A stretch of 64,000 nucleotides of DNA from Pseudomonas sp. BN417 (GCF_029871205.1 NZ_SSOJ01000162.1:78797-142796), one strand, 5' to 3'. Numbered from the stretch's first letter, positions 48,978 through 61,807 are shown. The notes: generated by a model not told the origin, from the letters alone. A program made the numbers and translations.

Positions 48978-50657
48978 TCAGGCCGCGGCTTTCTTGGCGG
49001 CCGACTCGATCTGCCGGGTAATGTACCACTGCTGGGCGATCGACAGGACGTTGTTGACCACCCAGTACAGCACCAGGCCGGCCGGGAACCACAGGAAGAA
49101 GAAGGTGAAGATGATCGGCATCAGCTTCAGCACCTTGGCCTGCATGGGGTCCGGCGGAGTCGGGTTCAGCTGCTGCTGGATGAACATGGTGGCGCCCATG
49201 ATGATCGGCAGGATGAAGAACGGATCCTTGATCGACAGGTCGGTGATCCAGAACATCCAGGGTGCCTGGCGCATTTCCACGCTTTCCAGCAGTACCCAGT
49301 AGAGGGCCAGGAAGACCGGCATCTGCACCAGGATCGGCAGGCAGCCGCCCAGCGGATTGATCTTCTCCTTCTTGTACAGCTCCATCATCGCCTGGGACAT
49401 CTTCTGGCGATCGTCACCGAACTGTTCCTTCAGGGCCTGCAGCTTCGGCGACACGGCACGCATGCGCGCCATGGACTTGTAGCTGGCGGCGGACAGCGGG
49501 AAGAAGGCGCCCTTGATCAGGATGGTCAGGACGATGATCGACCAGCCCCAGTTGCCCAACAGGCTGTGGATATGTTGCAGCAGCCAGAAGATCGGCTGGG
49601 CGATGAACCAGAGGAAGCCGTAGTCGACGGTCAGTTCCAGGCCCGGGGACAGCTGCTTCAGGTGATCCTGGCTCTTCGGACCGGCGTAGAGGGTAGCGGA
49701 GGTTTCCGCCTGGGCGCCGGCCGGCACGTTCATCGCGGCTCCAACGAAACCGACGATGTAGTTACCCTTGGAGTCCTTGCGGGTCTGGATGGCGTTGTTC
49801 TGGTCCTTGTCGGCAACCCAGGCAGTCACGAAGTAGTGCTGCAGCCAGGCGACCCAGCCACCCTGTACGGATTCCTTGAAGGGCTGCTTGTCCATGTCGC
49901 CCATGGACACTTTCTTGTACGGCTCGTCCGGAGTCCAGACCGCGGCGCCCAGGTAGGTCGAGACGCCGGTGGCGGTATTGGAGGACGGGTCGGAACTGGC
50001 GTCACGCTTGAGCTGGGCATACATGCTGCCGGTCCAGGGCTGGGCGCTCTGGTTGTCGATCTTGTACGACACCTGCAGATCGTATTTGCCGCGGCTCAGG
50101 GTGAAGCGCTTAGTGTAGTTGACACCGGCTTCGCTGAAAGTCAGGTCGACCACCAGTTGTTCCTGGCCGTCGGCCAGCTTGAACTGGCGCTGGGTCGCGC
50201 TGTAGAGCGGGCGGCCGTTGGCGCGGGCGTCCGGGCCATTGGCGCCGACGAGACCGCTCTGGGCCTGGTACAGGCGTTCGCCGCCGTTGTCGAACAGCTG
50301 GAAGGGCACGTCCGGATGGTCCTGGCGACGCGGGTACTTCGGCAGTGTCAGCTGGACGATGTCACCGCCGTTCGGGTCGATGGCCAGGTTGAGGACGTCG
50401 GTTTCAACGCGGATCAGGTCGCTGCTGGGCGCTACCTGTGCGGCTGCCGGCTCGGTGCGCTCTGCGCTTGCGGTCGGCACGTCGTCGCTGGACTTGGCGG
50501 TTGCGGTGGTGTCCGGCAGGGTCGCTTGCGCGCTGCTGCTGGCACTGGTGCCTGCAGTCGGCAGGGCGGCTTGACCGTAGTCCTGGTTCCATTGGAGAAC
50601 CATCAGGTAGGACACGATTGCCAGGGCGACGATCAGGATCGAGCGTTGAATATCCAT
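48978..50657 (-). CDS. yidC: Membrane protein insertase YidC, 559 aa
   Basis: Inner-membrane insertase of the Oxa1 family. An N-terminal membrane anchor ([24 protein letters not shown]), a large periplasmic domain (about 55-350), and the conserved C-terminal five-helix core with [52 protein letters not shown] and a late [13 protein letters not shown]. Full length. Confidence 0.97.
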   Translation of the reverse strand: MDIQRSILIVALAIVSYLMVLQWNQDYGQAALPTAGTSASSSAQATLPDTTATAKSSDDVPTASAERTEPAAAQVAPSSDLIRVETDVLNLAIDPNGGDIVQLTLPKYPRRQDHPDVPFQLFDNGGERLYQAQSGLVGANGPDARANGRPLYSATQRQFKLADGQEQLVVDLTFSEAGVNYTKRFTLSRGKYDLQVSYKIDNQSAQPWTGSMYAQLKRDASSDPSSNTATGVSTYLGAAVWTPDEPYKKVSMGDMDKQPFKESVQGGWVAWLQHYFVTAWVADKDQNNAIQTRKDSKGNYIVGFVGAAMNVPAGAQAETSATLYAGPKSQDHLKQLSPGLELTVDYGFLWFIAQPIFWLLQHIHSLLGNWGWSIIVLTILIKGAFFPLSAASYKSMARMRAVSPKLQALKEQFGDDRQKMSQAMMELYKKEKINPLGGCLPILVQMPVFLALYWVLLESVEMRQAPWMFWITDLSIKDPFFILPIIMGATMFIQQQLNPTPPDPMQAKVLKLMPIIFTFFFLWFPAGLVLYWVVNNVLSIAQQWYITRQIESAAKKAAA

Positions 50658-50659
50658 GA

Positions 50660-50905
50660 TTACTCGGCCATCGAAGGGGGTTGGGGTGTGTTGGCGGGTG
50701 GCACCGGGTCATAGCCGCCCGGATTCCACGGATGACAGCGGCCGAGCCGACGCAGGGTCAGCCAGCCACCACGCAGAAGGCCATGCTGTTCGATGGCCTC
50801 CTGCGCGTAGCAGGAACAACTGGGATAGAAACGACAGTGACTGGCCATCAGCGGGCTGATGGCGTAGCGGTAGAACTGGATCGGAACGAGCGCCAGTTTA
50901 CGCAT
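50660..50905 (-). CDS. yidD: Membrane protein insertion efficiency factor YidD, 81 aa
   Basis: A small protein with [62 protein letters not shown], the whole YidD signature. It overlaps rnpA by 8 bp and ends 2 bp before yidC. Confidence 0.96.
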   Translation of the reverse strand: MRKLALVPIQFYRYAISPLMASHCRFYPSCSCYAQEAIEQHGLLRGGWLTLRRLGRCHPWNPGGYDPVPPANTPQPPSMAE

Positions 50906-51296
50906 GGGGACTGTCGGACACCCCTGATCCGGTTTGTTCAGGGGCCCGGCTGCGCGCGAGGCGCTTCCAGAGTTTGCCGAACTGATGCCTCAGCTCGGGG
51001 TTCTCCAGGTCGCCAATGCCTTTACGCGCCACGATGACGATATCCCAACCGGCCAACGACTCGAGGTTGTGGCGGAAGGATTCGCGAATCTGGCGTTTGA
51101 GGCGATTGCGCTCTACGGAGAGCTTGACGCTCTTCTTGCCGATCACCAGACCCAGGCGGGGATGATCGAGACCGTTGTCGCGCGCGAGGAGCAGGACGTG
51201 CTTGCCGGGAACCTTCCCGGTTGGTGAGTCAAAGACTGCCTTGAATTGTCGGGGGACCAGCAGACGCTTTTCCCGACCGAAGCCCTGACTCACCAC
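50898..51296 (-). CDS. rnpA: Ribonuclease P protein component, 132 aa
   Basis: Basic protein subunit of RNase [56 protein letters not shown] (RNR signature) and [18 protein letters not shown] are typical. GTG 51296 gives [13 protein letters not shown], like other Pseudomonas RnpA. A longer open frame upstream runs over rpmH and is not coding. Confidence 0.95.
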   Translation of the reverse strand: MVSQGFGREKRLLVPRQFKAVFDSPTGKVPGKHVLLLARDNGLDHPRLGLVIGKKSVKLSVERNRLKRQIRESFRHNLESLAGWDIVIVARKGIGDLENPELRHQFGKLWKRLARSRAPEQTGSGVSDSPHA

Positions 51297-51310
51297 CCGT
51301 TCCGGATAAA

Positions 51311-51445
51311 TCAGACGGTCAGGCGCTTGCGGCCCTTGGCGCGACGACGCGACAGGACTGCGCGGCCGTTCTTGGTGGCCATGCGGGCACGGAAGCCGTG
51401 GGTGCGAGCGCGCTTGAGGGTGCTGGGTTGGAAAGTGCGTTTCAT
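51311..51445 (-). CDS. rpmH: 50S ribosomal protein L34, 44 aa
   Basis: The minus-strand frame [20 protein letters not shown] ... [12 protein letters not shown] is complete L34. It is too short for many gene scans but unambiguous. First gene of rpmH-rnpA-yidD-yidC. Start ATG at 51443-51445. Confidence 0.97.
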   Translation of the reverse strand: MKRTFQPSTLKRARTHGFRARMATKNGRAVLSRRRAKGRKRLTV

Positions 51446-51505
51446 GATGCTTTACCTGGTGGTCACTACGGGCCGGAAGTGGCCCCCGTTTAAAGAGACC
51501 GGCAA

Positions 51506-51534
51506 TTCTAGAGAAACGGGGCGGGCAGGTCAAT
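51506..51534 (-). promoter_or_regulatory. Promoter of rpmH
   Basis: On the minus strand TTGACC (51534-51529), a 17-bp spacer and TAGAAT (51511-51506) form a strong sigma-70 promoter about 60 bp before the rpmH start. Confidence 0.8.
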
Positions 51535-51894
51535 TTCCAACCAGCACCGCCGAGCAAAAGAATATAAAAGGAAAGGAAATCTAGTAAAGCTTGGCTGTGT
51601 TTATTAATGCTGTGTGGTTGGTCTGCCTGTGGAAAACCCTCTCAAGGCCACGGATAGCCTGGCTTTCTTGAGCCTAACAACCTTGTCGACAAGGGGTGAC
51701 CTGGCTGTGGGGGAGCTGGGCAGAAGCTGGGGGCGGATTGGCACTTTACCCACAGGCGGAATATCCAGATGGTTTTCCCCAGGCAGGAATGGGGGGTTAT
51801 TGCATGGTTATCCACAAGATTCATGCCAACCACAGCGCCATCCTGTGCGGTGAATAACATCTTGATTTTATTCAACCATTGGCTCCTTTTCGTG

Positions 51895-51923
51895 TGGATA
51901 ACTCTTTCGGCGGCGGCTACAAT
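51895..51923 (+). promoter_or_regulatory. dnaA promoter overlapped by a DnaA box
   Basis: TACAAT (51918-51923) is a good -10; 17 bp upstream the -35 position (TGGATA, 51895-51900) lies inside the perfect DnaA box 51893-51901. This arrangement suggests DnaA autorepression. Confidence 0.65.
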
Positions 51924-51971
51924 GACGGCTGTTTTTTTGCGTCCGGCACCTTTCCGACTTGGGGGATATCC

Positions 51972-53432
51972 GTGTCAGTGGAACTTTGGCAGCAGTGCGT
52001 GGAGCTCCTCCGCGATGAGCTGCCTGCCCAGCAATTCAACACCTGGATCCGCCCATTGCAGGTTGAAGCCGATGGAGACGAACTGCGCGTCTATGCGCCC
52101 AACAGGTTCGTGCTCGATTGGGTCAACGAGAAGTACATGGGCCGACTCCTCGAGTTGCTTGGCGAACGGGGCAATGGCCTGGCGCCAGCCCTCTCCTTAT
52201 TAATAGGCAGCAAGCGCAGCCCGGCACCGCGAAAGGCACCTCCGCCCCCGCCGCCGGTCATGGCGCCGCCGCCCCCTGCTCCAGCACCCGTGCAGATGCG
52301 TATCGAGACCGTGGAAGAAAACCGCGACAATCTTGACCCGCTTGCATCTGTGGTGCCCGCGCCGGCAATCCGTACCGAGCGCTCCGTGCAGGTGGAAGGC
52401 GCGCTTAAGCACACCAGCTATCTGAACCGCACCTTCACCTTCGAGAACTTCGTCGAGGGCAAGTCGAACCAGCTGGCTCGAGCAGCCGCCTGGCAGGTGG
52501 CCGACAATCCGAAGCACGGATACAACCCGCTGTTCCTCTATGGCGGCGTCGGCCTCGGCAAGACCCACCTGATGCATGCTGTGGGTAACCATCTGCTGAA
52601 GAAAAATCCGAATGCCAAGGTGGTCTACCTGCATTCCGAACGCTTCGTCGCAGATATGGTGAAAGCCCTTCAGCTGAATGCCATCAACGAGTTCAAGCGC
52701 TTCTACCGTTCCGTGGACGCATTGCTGATCGACGATATTCAGTTCTTCGCGCGCAAGGAGCGTTCGCAGGAGGAGTTTTTCCACACCTTCAACGCCCTGC
52801 TCGAAGGTGGTCAGCAGGTGATCCTCACCAGCGACCGCTACCCGAAGGAGATCGAGGGCCTGGAAGAGCGCCTGAAATCCCGCTTTGGTTGGGGGCTCAC
52901 GGTTGCTGTGGAACCGCCGGAGCTGGAAACCCGCGTCGCGATCCTGATGAAGAAGGCCGAGCAGGCCAAGGTCGATCTGCCTCACGATGCTGCGTTCTTC
53001 ATTGCCCAGCGTATTCGTTCCAACGTTCGCGAACTGGAAGGTGCGTTGAAACGGGTGATTGCCCATGCCCACTTCATGGGGCGGGACATCACCATCGAAC
53101 TGATCCGCGAGTCGCTCAAGGACCTCCTGGCCCTGCAGGACAAGTTGGTCAGCATCGACAATATCCAGCGCACGGTAGTCGAGTACTACAAGATCAAGAT
53201 GTCCGACATGCTCTCCAAGCGCCGTTCGCGCTCGGTGGCGAGGCCCCGACAGGTCGCCATGGCGTTGTCCAAGGAACTGACCAATCACAGCCTGCCGGAA
53301 ATCGGCGATGCCTTTGGCGGACGAGACCACACCACGGTGCTCCACGCCTGTCGTAAGATTGCGCAATTAAGGGAATCCGACGCGGACATTCGCGAGGATT
53401 ACAAGAATCTGCTGCGTACACTCACCACCTGA
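51972..53432 (+). CDS. dnaA: Chromosomal replication initiator DnaA, 486 aa
   Basis: Domain I ([20 protein letters not shown] ... [14 protein letters not shown], about 1-80), a Pro/Ala-rich domain II (about 85-150) that is shorter than in P. aeruginosa, the AAA+ domain III with Walker A GGVGLGKT and Walker [10 protein letters not shown], and the DNA-binding domain IV with the signature [12 protein letters not shown]. Start GTG 51972 gives MSVELWQQC and is preceded by GGGGGA. Operon with dnaN, recF, gyrB. Confidence 0.98.
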   Translation: MSVELWQQCVELLRDELPAQQFNTWIRPLQVEADGDELRVYAPNRFVLDWVNEKYMGRLLELLGERGNGLAPALSLLIGSKRSPAPRKAPPPPPPVMAPPPPAPAPVQMRIETVEENRDNLDPLASVVPAPAIRTERSVQVEGALKHTSYLNRTFTFENFVEGKSNQLARAAAWQVADNPKHGYNPLFLYGGVGLGKTHLMHAVGNHLLKKNPNAKVVYLHSERFVADMVKALQLNAINEFKRFYRSVDALLIDDIQFFARKERSQEEFFHTFNALLEGGQQVILTSDRYPKEIEGLEERLKSRFGWGLTVAVEPPELETRVAILMKKAEQAKVDLPHDAAFFIAQRIRSNVRELEGALKRVIAHAHFMGRDITIELIRESLKDLLALQDKLVSIDNIQRTVVEYYKIKMSDMLSKRRSRSVARPRQVAMALSKELTNHSLPEIGDAFGGRDHTTVLHACRKIAQLRESDADIREDYKNLLRTLTT

Positions 53433-53461
53433 TCGCAGCCCATGAGGCAAGGGACTAGACC

Positions 53462-54565
53462 ATGCATTTCACAATTCAACGCGAAGCCCTGTTGAAACCC
53501 CTGCAACTGGTCGCCGGCGTCGTCGAGCGCCGCCAGACCTTGCCGGTCCTCTCCAACGTTCTGCTGGTAGTCGAAGGCCAGCAGTTGTCGTTGACCGGTA
53601 CTGACCTCGAGGTCGAACTGGTCGGGCGCGTTGCCCTGGAAGAGCCGGCCGAGCCTGGTGAGATTACTGTACCGGCACGCAAGCTGATGGATATCTGCAA
53701 GAGCCTGCCCAGCGATGCGTTGATCGACATCCGCGTCGACGAGCAGAAGCTGCTGATCAAGGCCGGCCGCAGCCGTTTCACCCTGTCCACCCTGCCGGCG
53801 AACGACTTCCCCACGGTCGAGGAAGGCCCGGGTTCGCTGAACTTCAGCCTGGTGCAGAGCAAACTGCGCCGCCTGATCGAACGCACTAGTTTCGCCATGG
53901 CTCAGCAGGATGTGCGCTACTACCTCAACGGCATGCTGCTGGAAGTGAATGCCGGGATCCTGCGCGCCGTCGCCACCGACGGCCATCGCCTCGCGATGTG
54001 CGCCATGGACGCGGGCATCGAAGGTGTCGAGCGCCACCAGGTGATCGTGCCGCGCAAGGGCATTCTCGAATTGGCCCGCCTGCTTACCGAGCAGGACGGT
54101 GAAGTCCGCATCGTTCTCGGCCAGCACCATATCCGTGCCACCACTGGCGAGTTCACCTTCACCTCGAAGCTAGTGGACGGCAAGTTCCCGGACTACGAGC
54201 GTGTCTTGCCCCGTGGCGGCGACAAACTGGTCGTGGGCGATCGCCAGGCACTTCGTGAAGCCTTTAGCCGGACCGCGATCCTGTCCAACGAGAAGTACCG
54301 CGGTATTCGTCTGACCCTGGCTTCCGGCCAACTGAAGATCCAGGCCAACAACCCGGAGCAGGAAGAGGCGGAAGAAGAAGTGGCCGTGGACTACAACGGT
54401 AGCAATCTGGAGATCGGCTTCAACGTGAGCTACCTGCTGGATGTGCTGGGTGTGATGTCCACCGAACAGGTTCGCCTGATCCTGTCCGATGCCAATAGCA
54501 GTGCGTTGGTGCAGGAAGCCGACAACGACGACTCTTCCTACGTCGTCATGCCGATGCGCCTGTAA
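53462..54565 (+). CDS. dnaN: DNA polymerase III beta clamp, 367 aa
   Basis: Sliding clamp of three repeated subdomains. [35 protein letters not shown] at the N-terminus, [12 protein letters not shown] in the middle and the C-terminal YVVMPMRL end are diagnostic. 29 bp after dnaA. Confidence 0.98.
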   Translation: MHFTIQREALLKPLQLVAGVVERRQTLPVLSNVLLVVEGQQLSLTGTDLEVELVGRVALEEPAEPGEITVPARKLMDICKSLPSDALIDIRVDEQKLLIKAGRSRFTLSTLPANDFPTVEEGPGSLNFSLVQSKLRRLIERTSFAMAQQDVRYYLNGMLLEVNAGILRAVATDGHRLAMCAMDAGIEGVERHQVIVPRKGILELARLLTEQDGEVRIVLGQHHIRATTGEFTFTSKLVDGKFPDYERVLPRGGDKLVVGDRQALREAFSRTAILSNEKYRGIRLTLASGQLKIQANNPEQEEAEEEVAVDYNGSNLEIGFNVSYLLDVLGVMSTEQVRLILSDANSSALVQEADNDDSSYVVMPMRL

Positions 54566-54572
54566 CCACTCG

Positions 54573-58096
<3,524 letters not shown>

Positions 58097-58167
58097 GTAA
58101 GTGAAGGTGGAAAAAGCTAATGTCCGCTGCGGACAAAGTTAACTTCCTACCCTTACCTTGATACAAG

Positions 58168-58200
58168 CCCCGGTAGATCGAGAGATCTACCGGGGTTTTT
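58168..58200 (+). terminator. Terminator of gyrB
   Basis: CCCCGGTAGATC (58168-58179), loop GAGA, GATCTACCGGGG (58184-58195) and TTTTT: a perfect 12-bp stem 72 bp past the gyrB stop codon. The rest of the gap to 58411 holds nothing recognisable. Confidence 0.95.
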
Positions 58201-58411
58201 CATTCTGATGGAGGAGGAGCTCTTCCACTCCGGCCTCCTACTGCCGAGCCAACGACACTCTAGATATCGGTTACGGCAGCCATGTACCAGGGCTGGCACC
58301 TGGGTTAGGCGGGCCTAGCACATCACACCAGGTGACTCGCTGAGTTTGGACTATCAGGAACTCGAACAGCTGGAAGATCTTTGGAGCGCTTGGACCGATC
58401 AAGGGGGCCCT

Positions 58412-58888
58412 ATGGCAAGATTCGCCGAGTCGAATCCTCCTTGGGGGAATGCCGTCCTGAGGAGTGTTTTACACGGAAGCATTGCGAGTCTGTCGCTAGT
58501 ACTCTGTGCCTGTGTCGCGCCTCCAGCAGCGCCTCCGTCTGACGACGAAGTGTGTAAGTCGTACATGCGAGGTCATCTGGAGATGCTACGTACCCACGCA
58601 CCATGGATGACTGACGGGGAACGGCAGACCCATGCGCGGGCTCAGGCGGCTGAAGTGATCAAGAGCCTGAAGGCCCAGGAGCAGTTTGGTAGGGCTATTT
58701 CCCCTGTCATGATTCCTTTGCCAACCCCTCCATCGACCCATGTGCCAGAGGCTGTGGAAACACCTTCACTCCCGGTGCCAGAACCAGGGGTTGTGGCAAC
58801 AGTTCCCCAGGCAGAAACCGTTCAGGTTAACCGGGCTGCGCCGCTTCCGAATGACTCCAGTTACCCACGCCAGAGATGGCTACCATAG
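58412..58888 (+). CDS. Unrecognised lipoprotein-like protein, 158 aa
   Basis: After a charged start (MARFAESNPPWGNAVLRSV) there is a hydrophobic segment with a cysteine pair (ASLSLVLCACVAPP) that could be a lipobox, then a helical middle (DDEVCKSYMRGHLEMLRTHAP ... AQAAEVIKSLKAQEQFG) and a long Pro/Val/Glu-rich tail (PLPTPPSTHVPEAVETPSLPVPEP). Codon use is less GC-biased than in the neighbours, so this is accessory DNA between gyrB and the small RNA. ATG 58412 is chosen over an upstream TTG because AAGGGGG precedes it. I do not recognise the family. Confidence 0.55.
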   Translation: MARFAESNPPWGNAVLRSVLHGSIASLSLVLCACVAPPAAPPSDDEVCKSYMRGHLEMLRTHAPWMTDGERQTHARAQAAEVIKSLKAQEQFGRAISPVMIPLPTPPSTHVPEAVETPSLPVPEPGVVATVPQAETVQVNRAAPLPNDSSYPRQRWLP

Positions 58889-59223
58889 AGCCGGAAAAGG
58901 TTGGTCGCCGCGCGTCTCTTGAGGGCATTTCTGTCATCGAGGATGGCAGTTACTCGATGGACATCGAACAGGACGGAGACGATTTGGTTGTCCTCGACTC
59001 GAACAAGCGGTCGATCTATAAGAAGCAAGGTAGCGGCAGTTACCAGTTCTATAACCCGAATACTGGTTCCACGTTCTCGCTGCGCTTCCTCGACGAGCGC
59101 ACAGTTGAGGCGGATCGTGTGCCGTCTGCCGGCACGCCCAGCATCTTGAAAAGGGCGGAAGTGCAGGCCGCAGCTGAGGCTTCGACTGTGAACGAAACCT
59201 ATGCGGCAATCGCGAAGTACTAG
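58876..59223 (+). CDS. Unrecognised small protein overlapping the lipoprotein-like gene, 115 aa
   Basis: It starts 13 bp inside the end of the previous gene, suggesting coupled translation. The middle (SVIEDGSYSMDIEQDGDDLVVLDSNKRSIYKKQGSGSYQFYNPNTGSTFSLRFLDERTVEADR) reads as six or more short beta strands with turns, like a small beta-barrel domain; the C-terminus is helical. No signal peptide, family or motif recognised. Codon use again differs from core genes. Confidence 0.5.
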   Translation: MATIEPEKVGRRASLEGISVIEDGSYSMDIEQDGDDLVVLDSNKRSIYKKQGSGSYQFYNPNTGSTFSLRFLDERTVEADRVPSAGTPSILKRAEVQAAAEASTVNETYAAIAKY

Positions 59224-59229
59224 AACGAG

Positions 59230-59412
59230 TTGGCTCAGAGCGATTCAGATATCCCGCAGGCTTGGACGATGTGCTCAGCGGTAGCGTTCAAGCGCAGCCT
59301 GTCCGATGGGGAAGACTTCTCGCGCTATGCCAGCCAGATGGCGCAAACATTGAAACTGATCGCCGTGGACAGCACCAACCCCTGTTCCGATGCAATTCCA
59401 GACTCCCTCTGA
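59230..59412 (+). CDS. Doubtful small open frame, 60 aa
   Basis: Begins with TTG seven bases after the preceding stop codon (MAQSDSDIPQAWTMCSAVAFKRSLSDGEDFSRYASQ). It could be a third small gene or a degenerate end of the previous one. No ribosome-binding site is convincing. Listed for completeness of this 945-bp stretch. Confidence 0.2.
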   Translation: MAQSDSDIPQAWTMCSAVAFKRSLSDGEDFSRYASQMAQTLKLIAVDSTNPCSDAIPDSL

Positions 59413-59480
59413 TAAGTCGAAGTCACCCAGGATCCTGGGGAGCGCCGGGCTTAACCTCCCCAGATCAGGGCCGCAGCTGG

Positions 59481-59513
59481 AGGTAACAGGAGCTGTGACA
59501 CAGAGTGTTACCT
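59481..59513. promoter_or_regulatory. Candidate CbrB-type upstream activator site
   Basis: AGGTAACA (59481-59488) and TGTTACCT (59506-59513) are perfect 8-bp inverted arms with 17 bp between, about 145-175 bp before the start of the small RNA. GTAACA/TGTTAC subsites are, as I recall, typical of CbrB binding upstream of crcZ-type promoters. Confidence 0.6.
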
Positions 59514-59630
59514 TGTCCTTGCCCCAGGATTGGCCATGCGAGTCGTAAGGGAACAGTTTTGTCCCCTGGTCAGGGCCTTCAGAGCATGTCTATTTTGTAA
59601 GGTATTGATTTATAACGATTTTGTATTTTC

Positions 59631-59646
59631 TGGCACGACTCATGCT
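59631..59646 (+). promoter_or_regulatory. Sigma-54 promoter of the small RNA
   Basis: TGGCACGACTCATGCT matches TGGCACG-N4-TTGCW with one substitution, with GG and GC 12 bp apart. It predicts a start near 59655-59657. Confidence 0.85.
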
Positions 59647-59655
59647 CTATATATG

Positions 59656-60012
59656 GGACAACAACAATAAAAAGCTTCAAGAAGAAATATTTCGACTCTG
59701 ACAAAACAAAAACAACAGGCCAGAGAAGAAGCAAACCGATTTTTTTGGAAAGGGTGTGCCATTCCGCACCCGGTGACTGGAGCAACATAACAATAAAACT
59801 ACCTCAAGGTAGCGGCGCTCTGGTTGGTTCAATTGATGACGATGGCATGATCAGCGTCCAAAAAAATCTGTTTGCCCTGGATCCATTTGGGATCAGCCAA
59901 TTCTGGCTCGCTAGCAGCCAGTAGCGAAGAACAACAACGAACACTCGAATAAGAACAACAACAATAAAGAAGAAACATTTGAGGGGAGCTTAGGCTCCCC
60001 TCAGTGCTTTCT
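59656..60012 (+). ncRNA. CrcZ/CrcY-family small RNA candidate (Crc/Hfq decoy), about 350 nt
   Basis: The transcript predicted from the sigma-54 promoter starts GGGACAACAACAATAAAAA and is very A-rich. At least five CA motifs (AANAANAA type) are visible: 59658-59673, 59701-59718, 59781-59799, 59926-59942 and 59949-59977 (ATAAGAACAACAACAATAAA). It ends with a hairpin GAGGGGAGC/GCTCCCCTC (59981-60002). This matches the known plan of CrcZ, CrcY and CrcX: sigma-54/CbrB-driven decoys of about 350-410 nt that sequester Hfq/Crc and relieve carbon catabolite repression. It contains no plausible protein gene. cbrAB is not in this window, and the location next to gyrB is not one I know for these RNAs. 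Confidence 0.8.
59981..60002 (+). terminator. Terminator hairpin of the small RNA
   Basis: GAGGGGAGC, loop TTAG, GCTCCCCTC: a 9-bp perfect stem. The downstream T content is modest (AGTGCTTTCTG). Confidence 0.7.
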
Positions 60013-60168
60013 GCCTCCCGCAAATTCTCGACTTCCAACCTTTCTCATCTCGGTCCCAGGGCACGCTGGCGCGCGTTTGTCGTGTGACCATGGAAGGTTG
60101 GCCGCCATTCGTGGGAATCGTAGTCTAGGAGCGATCCATGGGCCCTGTAGGGCCTACCGAGGAGCAGG

Positions 60169-60363
60169 ATGATGGAAGAGAACAATGAGCAGTCTGCGAT
60201 CTCCGATGAAGAGATCAGCGCCTACATGATGCGTCAGCTGCGTTCCGGCCGGGTGAAACCCGCGGTGCTGGTGGTGCTGACCGAGAAGAACTTTCCCGAC
60301 GTGGAGCGTGAGCGGATCATCCGCTGCTTCAACGCCCTGGATTCCAGGTATCTGAAAGGTTGA
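60169..60363 (+). CDS. Small conserved-looking protein of unknown function, 64 aa
   Basis: The frame MMEENNEQSAISDEEISAYM ... VLTEKNFPDVERERIIRCFNALDSRYLKG follows GAGGAG with good spacing. It is short, charged and helical, with third-position GC bias like core genes. No family recognised. Start may be 60169 or the adjacent ATG at 60172. The gap 60004-60168 before it shows nothing else. Confidence 0.6.
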   Translation: MMEENNEQSAISDEEISAYMMRQLRSGRVKPAVLVVLTEKNFPDVERERIIRCFNALDSRYLKG

Positions 60364-60486
60364 GCCAGGACGCCGGCGGGAAATCGTTATGCACTTTTTC
60401 GCTTAGCCTTAGCGCGAATTACAAAGCCTTGTAAATCAGCGCCTTAGCCTGCATTTTTGGAGATTCGCCAAAATCTTGTTAACAGC

Positions 60487-60495
60487 TTATCCACA
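60487..60495 (+). other. Perfect DnaA box before the acyltransferase stop
   Basis: Exact TTATCCACA in the 134-bp convergent gap between the small protein gene and plsC-like gene; the only box found right of dnaA. Confidence 0.65.
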
Positions 60496-60497
60496 GA

Positions 60498-61262
60498 TCA
60501 GGCCGGCTGGTCGACGGCCGCTGCGGATTGCGGGCCTTCCAGTTCGCGCTGAGCTGCTTCCACCCAGGCGAAGGCGCGGTCGTTCAGCGCAGCGATGGCG
60601 CGTGGGCCCTCCCCTTCGGCATACATCGCCGGGCCGATGATCACCTGGATGGTGCCCGGGTGCTTGGCCCAGCCTTCCTTGGGCCAGAAGGTGCCGGCGT
60701 TGTGGGCCACCGGTAGTACCGGAAGCTGGGCGTTGACTGCCAGCGCGGCGCCACCGCGGGAGAATTTGCCCATCTGGCCAGCCGGCACGCGGGTACCTTC
60801 GGGGAAGATCAGGACCCAGGCGCCCTGCTTGAGGCGCTCATCCCCCTGGCTGGCAAGCTGCTTTAGGGCAGCCTTGGGATTGCTGCGATCGATGGCGATG
60901 GGTTTCATCAGCGCCATGGCCCAGCCGAAGAAGGGGACGCGCAGCAGTTCTCGTTTGACCACCTGGCTGAGGGGCTCGAACGCGCCGGAGAGGAAGAAGG
61001 TCTCCCAGGTGCTCTGGTGCTTGGCAAGGATCACGCAGGGCCGCTCCGGCACGTTTTCCAGTCCCTTCACCTCGTAACGGATGCCCACCATCACCTTGGC
61101 CAGCCAGACGGCGAACCGGCACCAGCGCCAGACGATGAAGCGGTAGCGCGCGCGGAAGGGCATGAAGGGCGCGAAGAAGAGGCTCAACGTGCCCCAGATG
61201 AATGCGCTCAACGATAGCACCAGGTAAAAGAGGAAGGTTCTGGTGGCCTGCACTGTCGTCAT
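60498..61262 (-). CDS. 1-acyl-sn-glycerol-3-phosphate acyltransferase (PlsC family), 254 aa
   Basis: Membrane-bound lysophosphatidate acyltransferase. An N-terminal membrane segment (FLFYLVLSLSAFIWGTLSLFFAPF) precedes the catalytic motif, here H-x4-E (KHQSTWETFF) rather than the commoner H-x4-D, then FFGWAMALMKPIAIDR and the substrate motif FPEGTR. In P. aeruginosa the homologue is in the same place after gyrB. Start ATG 61262; a longer upstream frame overlaps gmhB and is not coding. Confidence 0.92.
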   Translation of the reverse strand: MTTVQATRTFLFYLVLSLSAFIWGTLSLFFAPFMPFRARYRFIVWRWCRFAVWLAKVMVGIRYEVKGLENVPERPCVILAKHQSTWETFFLSGAFEPLSQVVKRELLRVPFFGWAMALMKPIAIDRSNPKAALKQLASQGDERLKQGAWVLIFPEGTRVPAGQMGKFSRGGAALAVNAQLPVLPVAHNAGTFWPKEGWAKHPGTIQVIIGPAMYAEGEGPRAIAALNDRAFAWVEAAQRELEGPQSAAAVDQPA

Positions 61263-61276
61263 GGGAGCTGTTGACC

Positions 61277-61807
61277 TTATTGAAGGAGATGCGCGGCGAC
61301 CGCCGCCAGATCGTCGAATACCAGGATGTCCGCTGGCAAGGGCTTGGCCAGGGTCCGTTCGCCCTTGCCGGTCTTCACCAGAACGGGCTGACAATCGACG
61401 GCAAGCGCGGCGTCCAGGTCACCACTGCTGTCGCCGACAAACCAGATACCAGCAAGGTCCACGCCATAGTGCTCGGCAATGCGCTTGAGCATACCGGGGC
61501 GGGGCTTGCGGCAGTCGCAGCCATCGTCAGGACCATGCGGGCAATGCACGATCAGGCCTATTTCGCCGCCTTGCTCTGCCACCAGTTCACGCAGGCGCGC
61601 ATGCATGGATTCCAGGGTGGCCGGGTCGTAATAACCGCGTGCAATGCCGGACTGGTTGGTGGCCACGGCCACGGTCCAGCCGGCCTTGCTCAGGCGCGCG
61701 ATGGCATCGATCGAACTGGGAATGGGGATCCACTCTTCGAGCGATTTGATGTACTCGTCGGAGTCCAGGTTGATGACACCGTCGCGATCAAGAATCAGTA
61801 ACTTCAT
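61277..61807 (-). CDS. gmhB: D-glycero-beta-D-manno-heptose 1,7-bisphosphate 7-phosphatase, 176 aa
   Basis: HAD phosphatase of the LPS heptose pathway. DRDGVIN (catalytic aspartates at 7 and 9), VATNQSGIARGYY, the zinc-binding cysteine cluster CPHGPDDGCDCRKPRPGM and FVGDSSGDLDAA are all present. 14 bp before the acyltransferase. Confidence 0.95.
   Translation of the reverse strand: MKLLILDRDGVINLDSDEYIKSLEEWIPIPSSIDAIARLSKAGWTVAVATNQSGIARGYYDPATLESMHARLRELVAEQGGEIGLIVHCPHGPDDGCDCRKPRPGMLKRIAEHYGVDLAGIWFVGDSSGDLDAALAVDCQPVLVKTGKGERTLAKPLPADILVFDDLAAVAAHLLQ

Larger units (their letters stand above)
51446..51971. other. oriC: Chromosomal replication origin oriC (rpmH-dnaA gap)
   Basis: A 526-bp gap between divergent rpmH and dnaA. 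DnaA boxes: TGTGGAAAA 51628-51636, TTACCCACA 51746-51754, TTATCCACA 51808-51816 and TGTGGATAA 51893-51901. AT-rich stretches at about 51555-51608 (AAGAATATAAAAGGAAAGG then TTTATTAATG) and 51852-51877 could unwind. Gene context is that of the known Pseudomonas oriC. Confidence 0.88.

Noticed and set aside
51297-51557. N-terminal extension of RnpA running over rpmH
   Set aside because: It overlaps the certain rpmH gene in another frame; GTG 51296 gives a normal RnpA.
59579-60038. Two small minus-strand open frames in the small RNA region
   Set aside because: They are Leu/Ser/Tyr/Phe-rich translations of the A-rich RNA gene's complement, without ribosome-binding sites; the sigma-54 promoter and CA motifs explain the region better.
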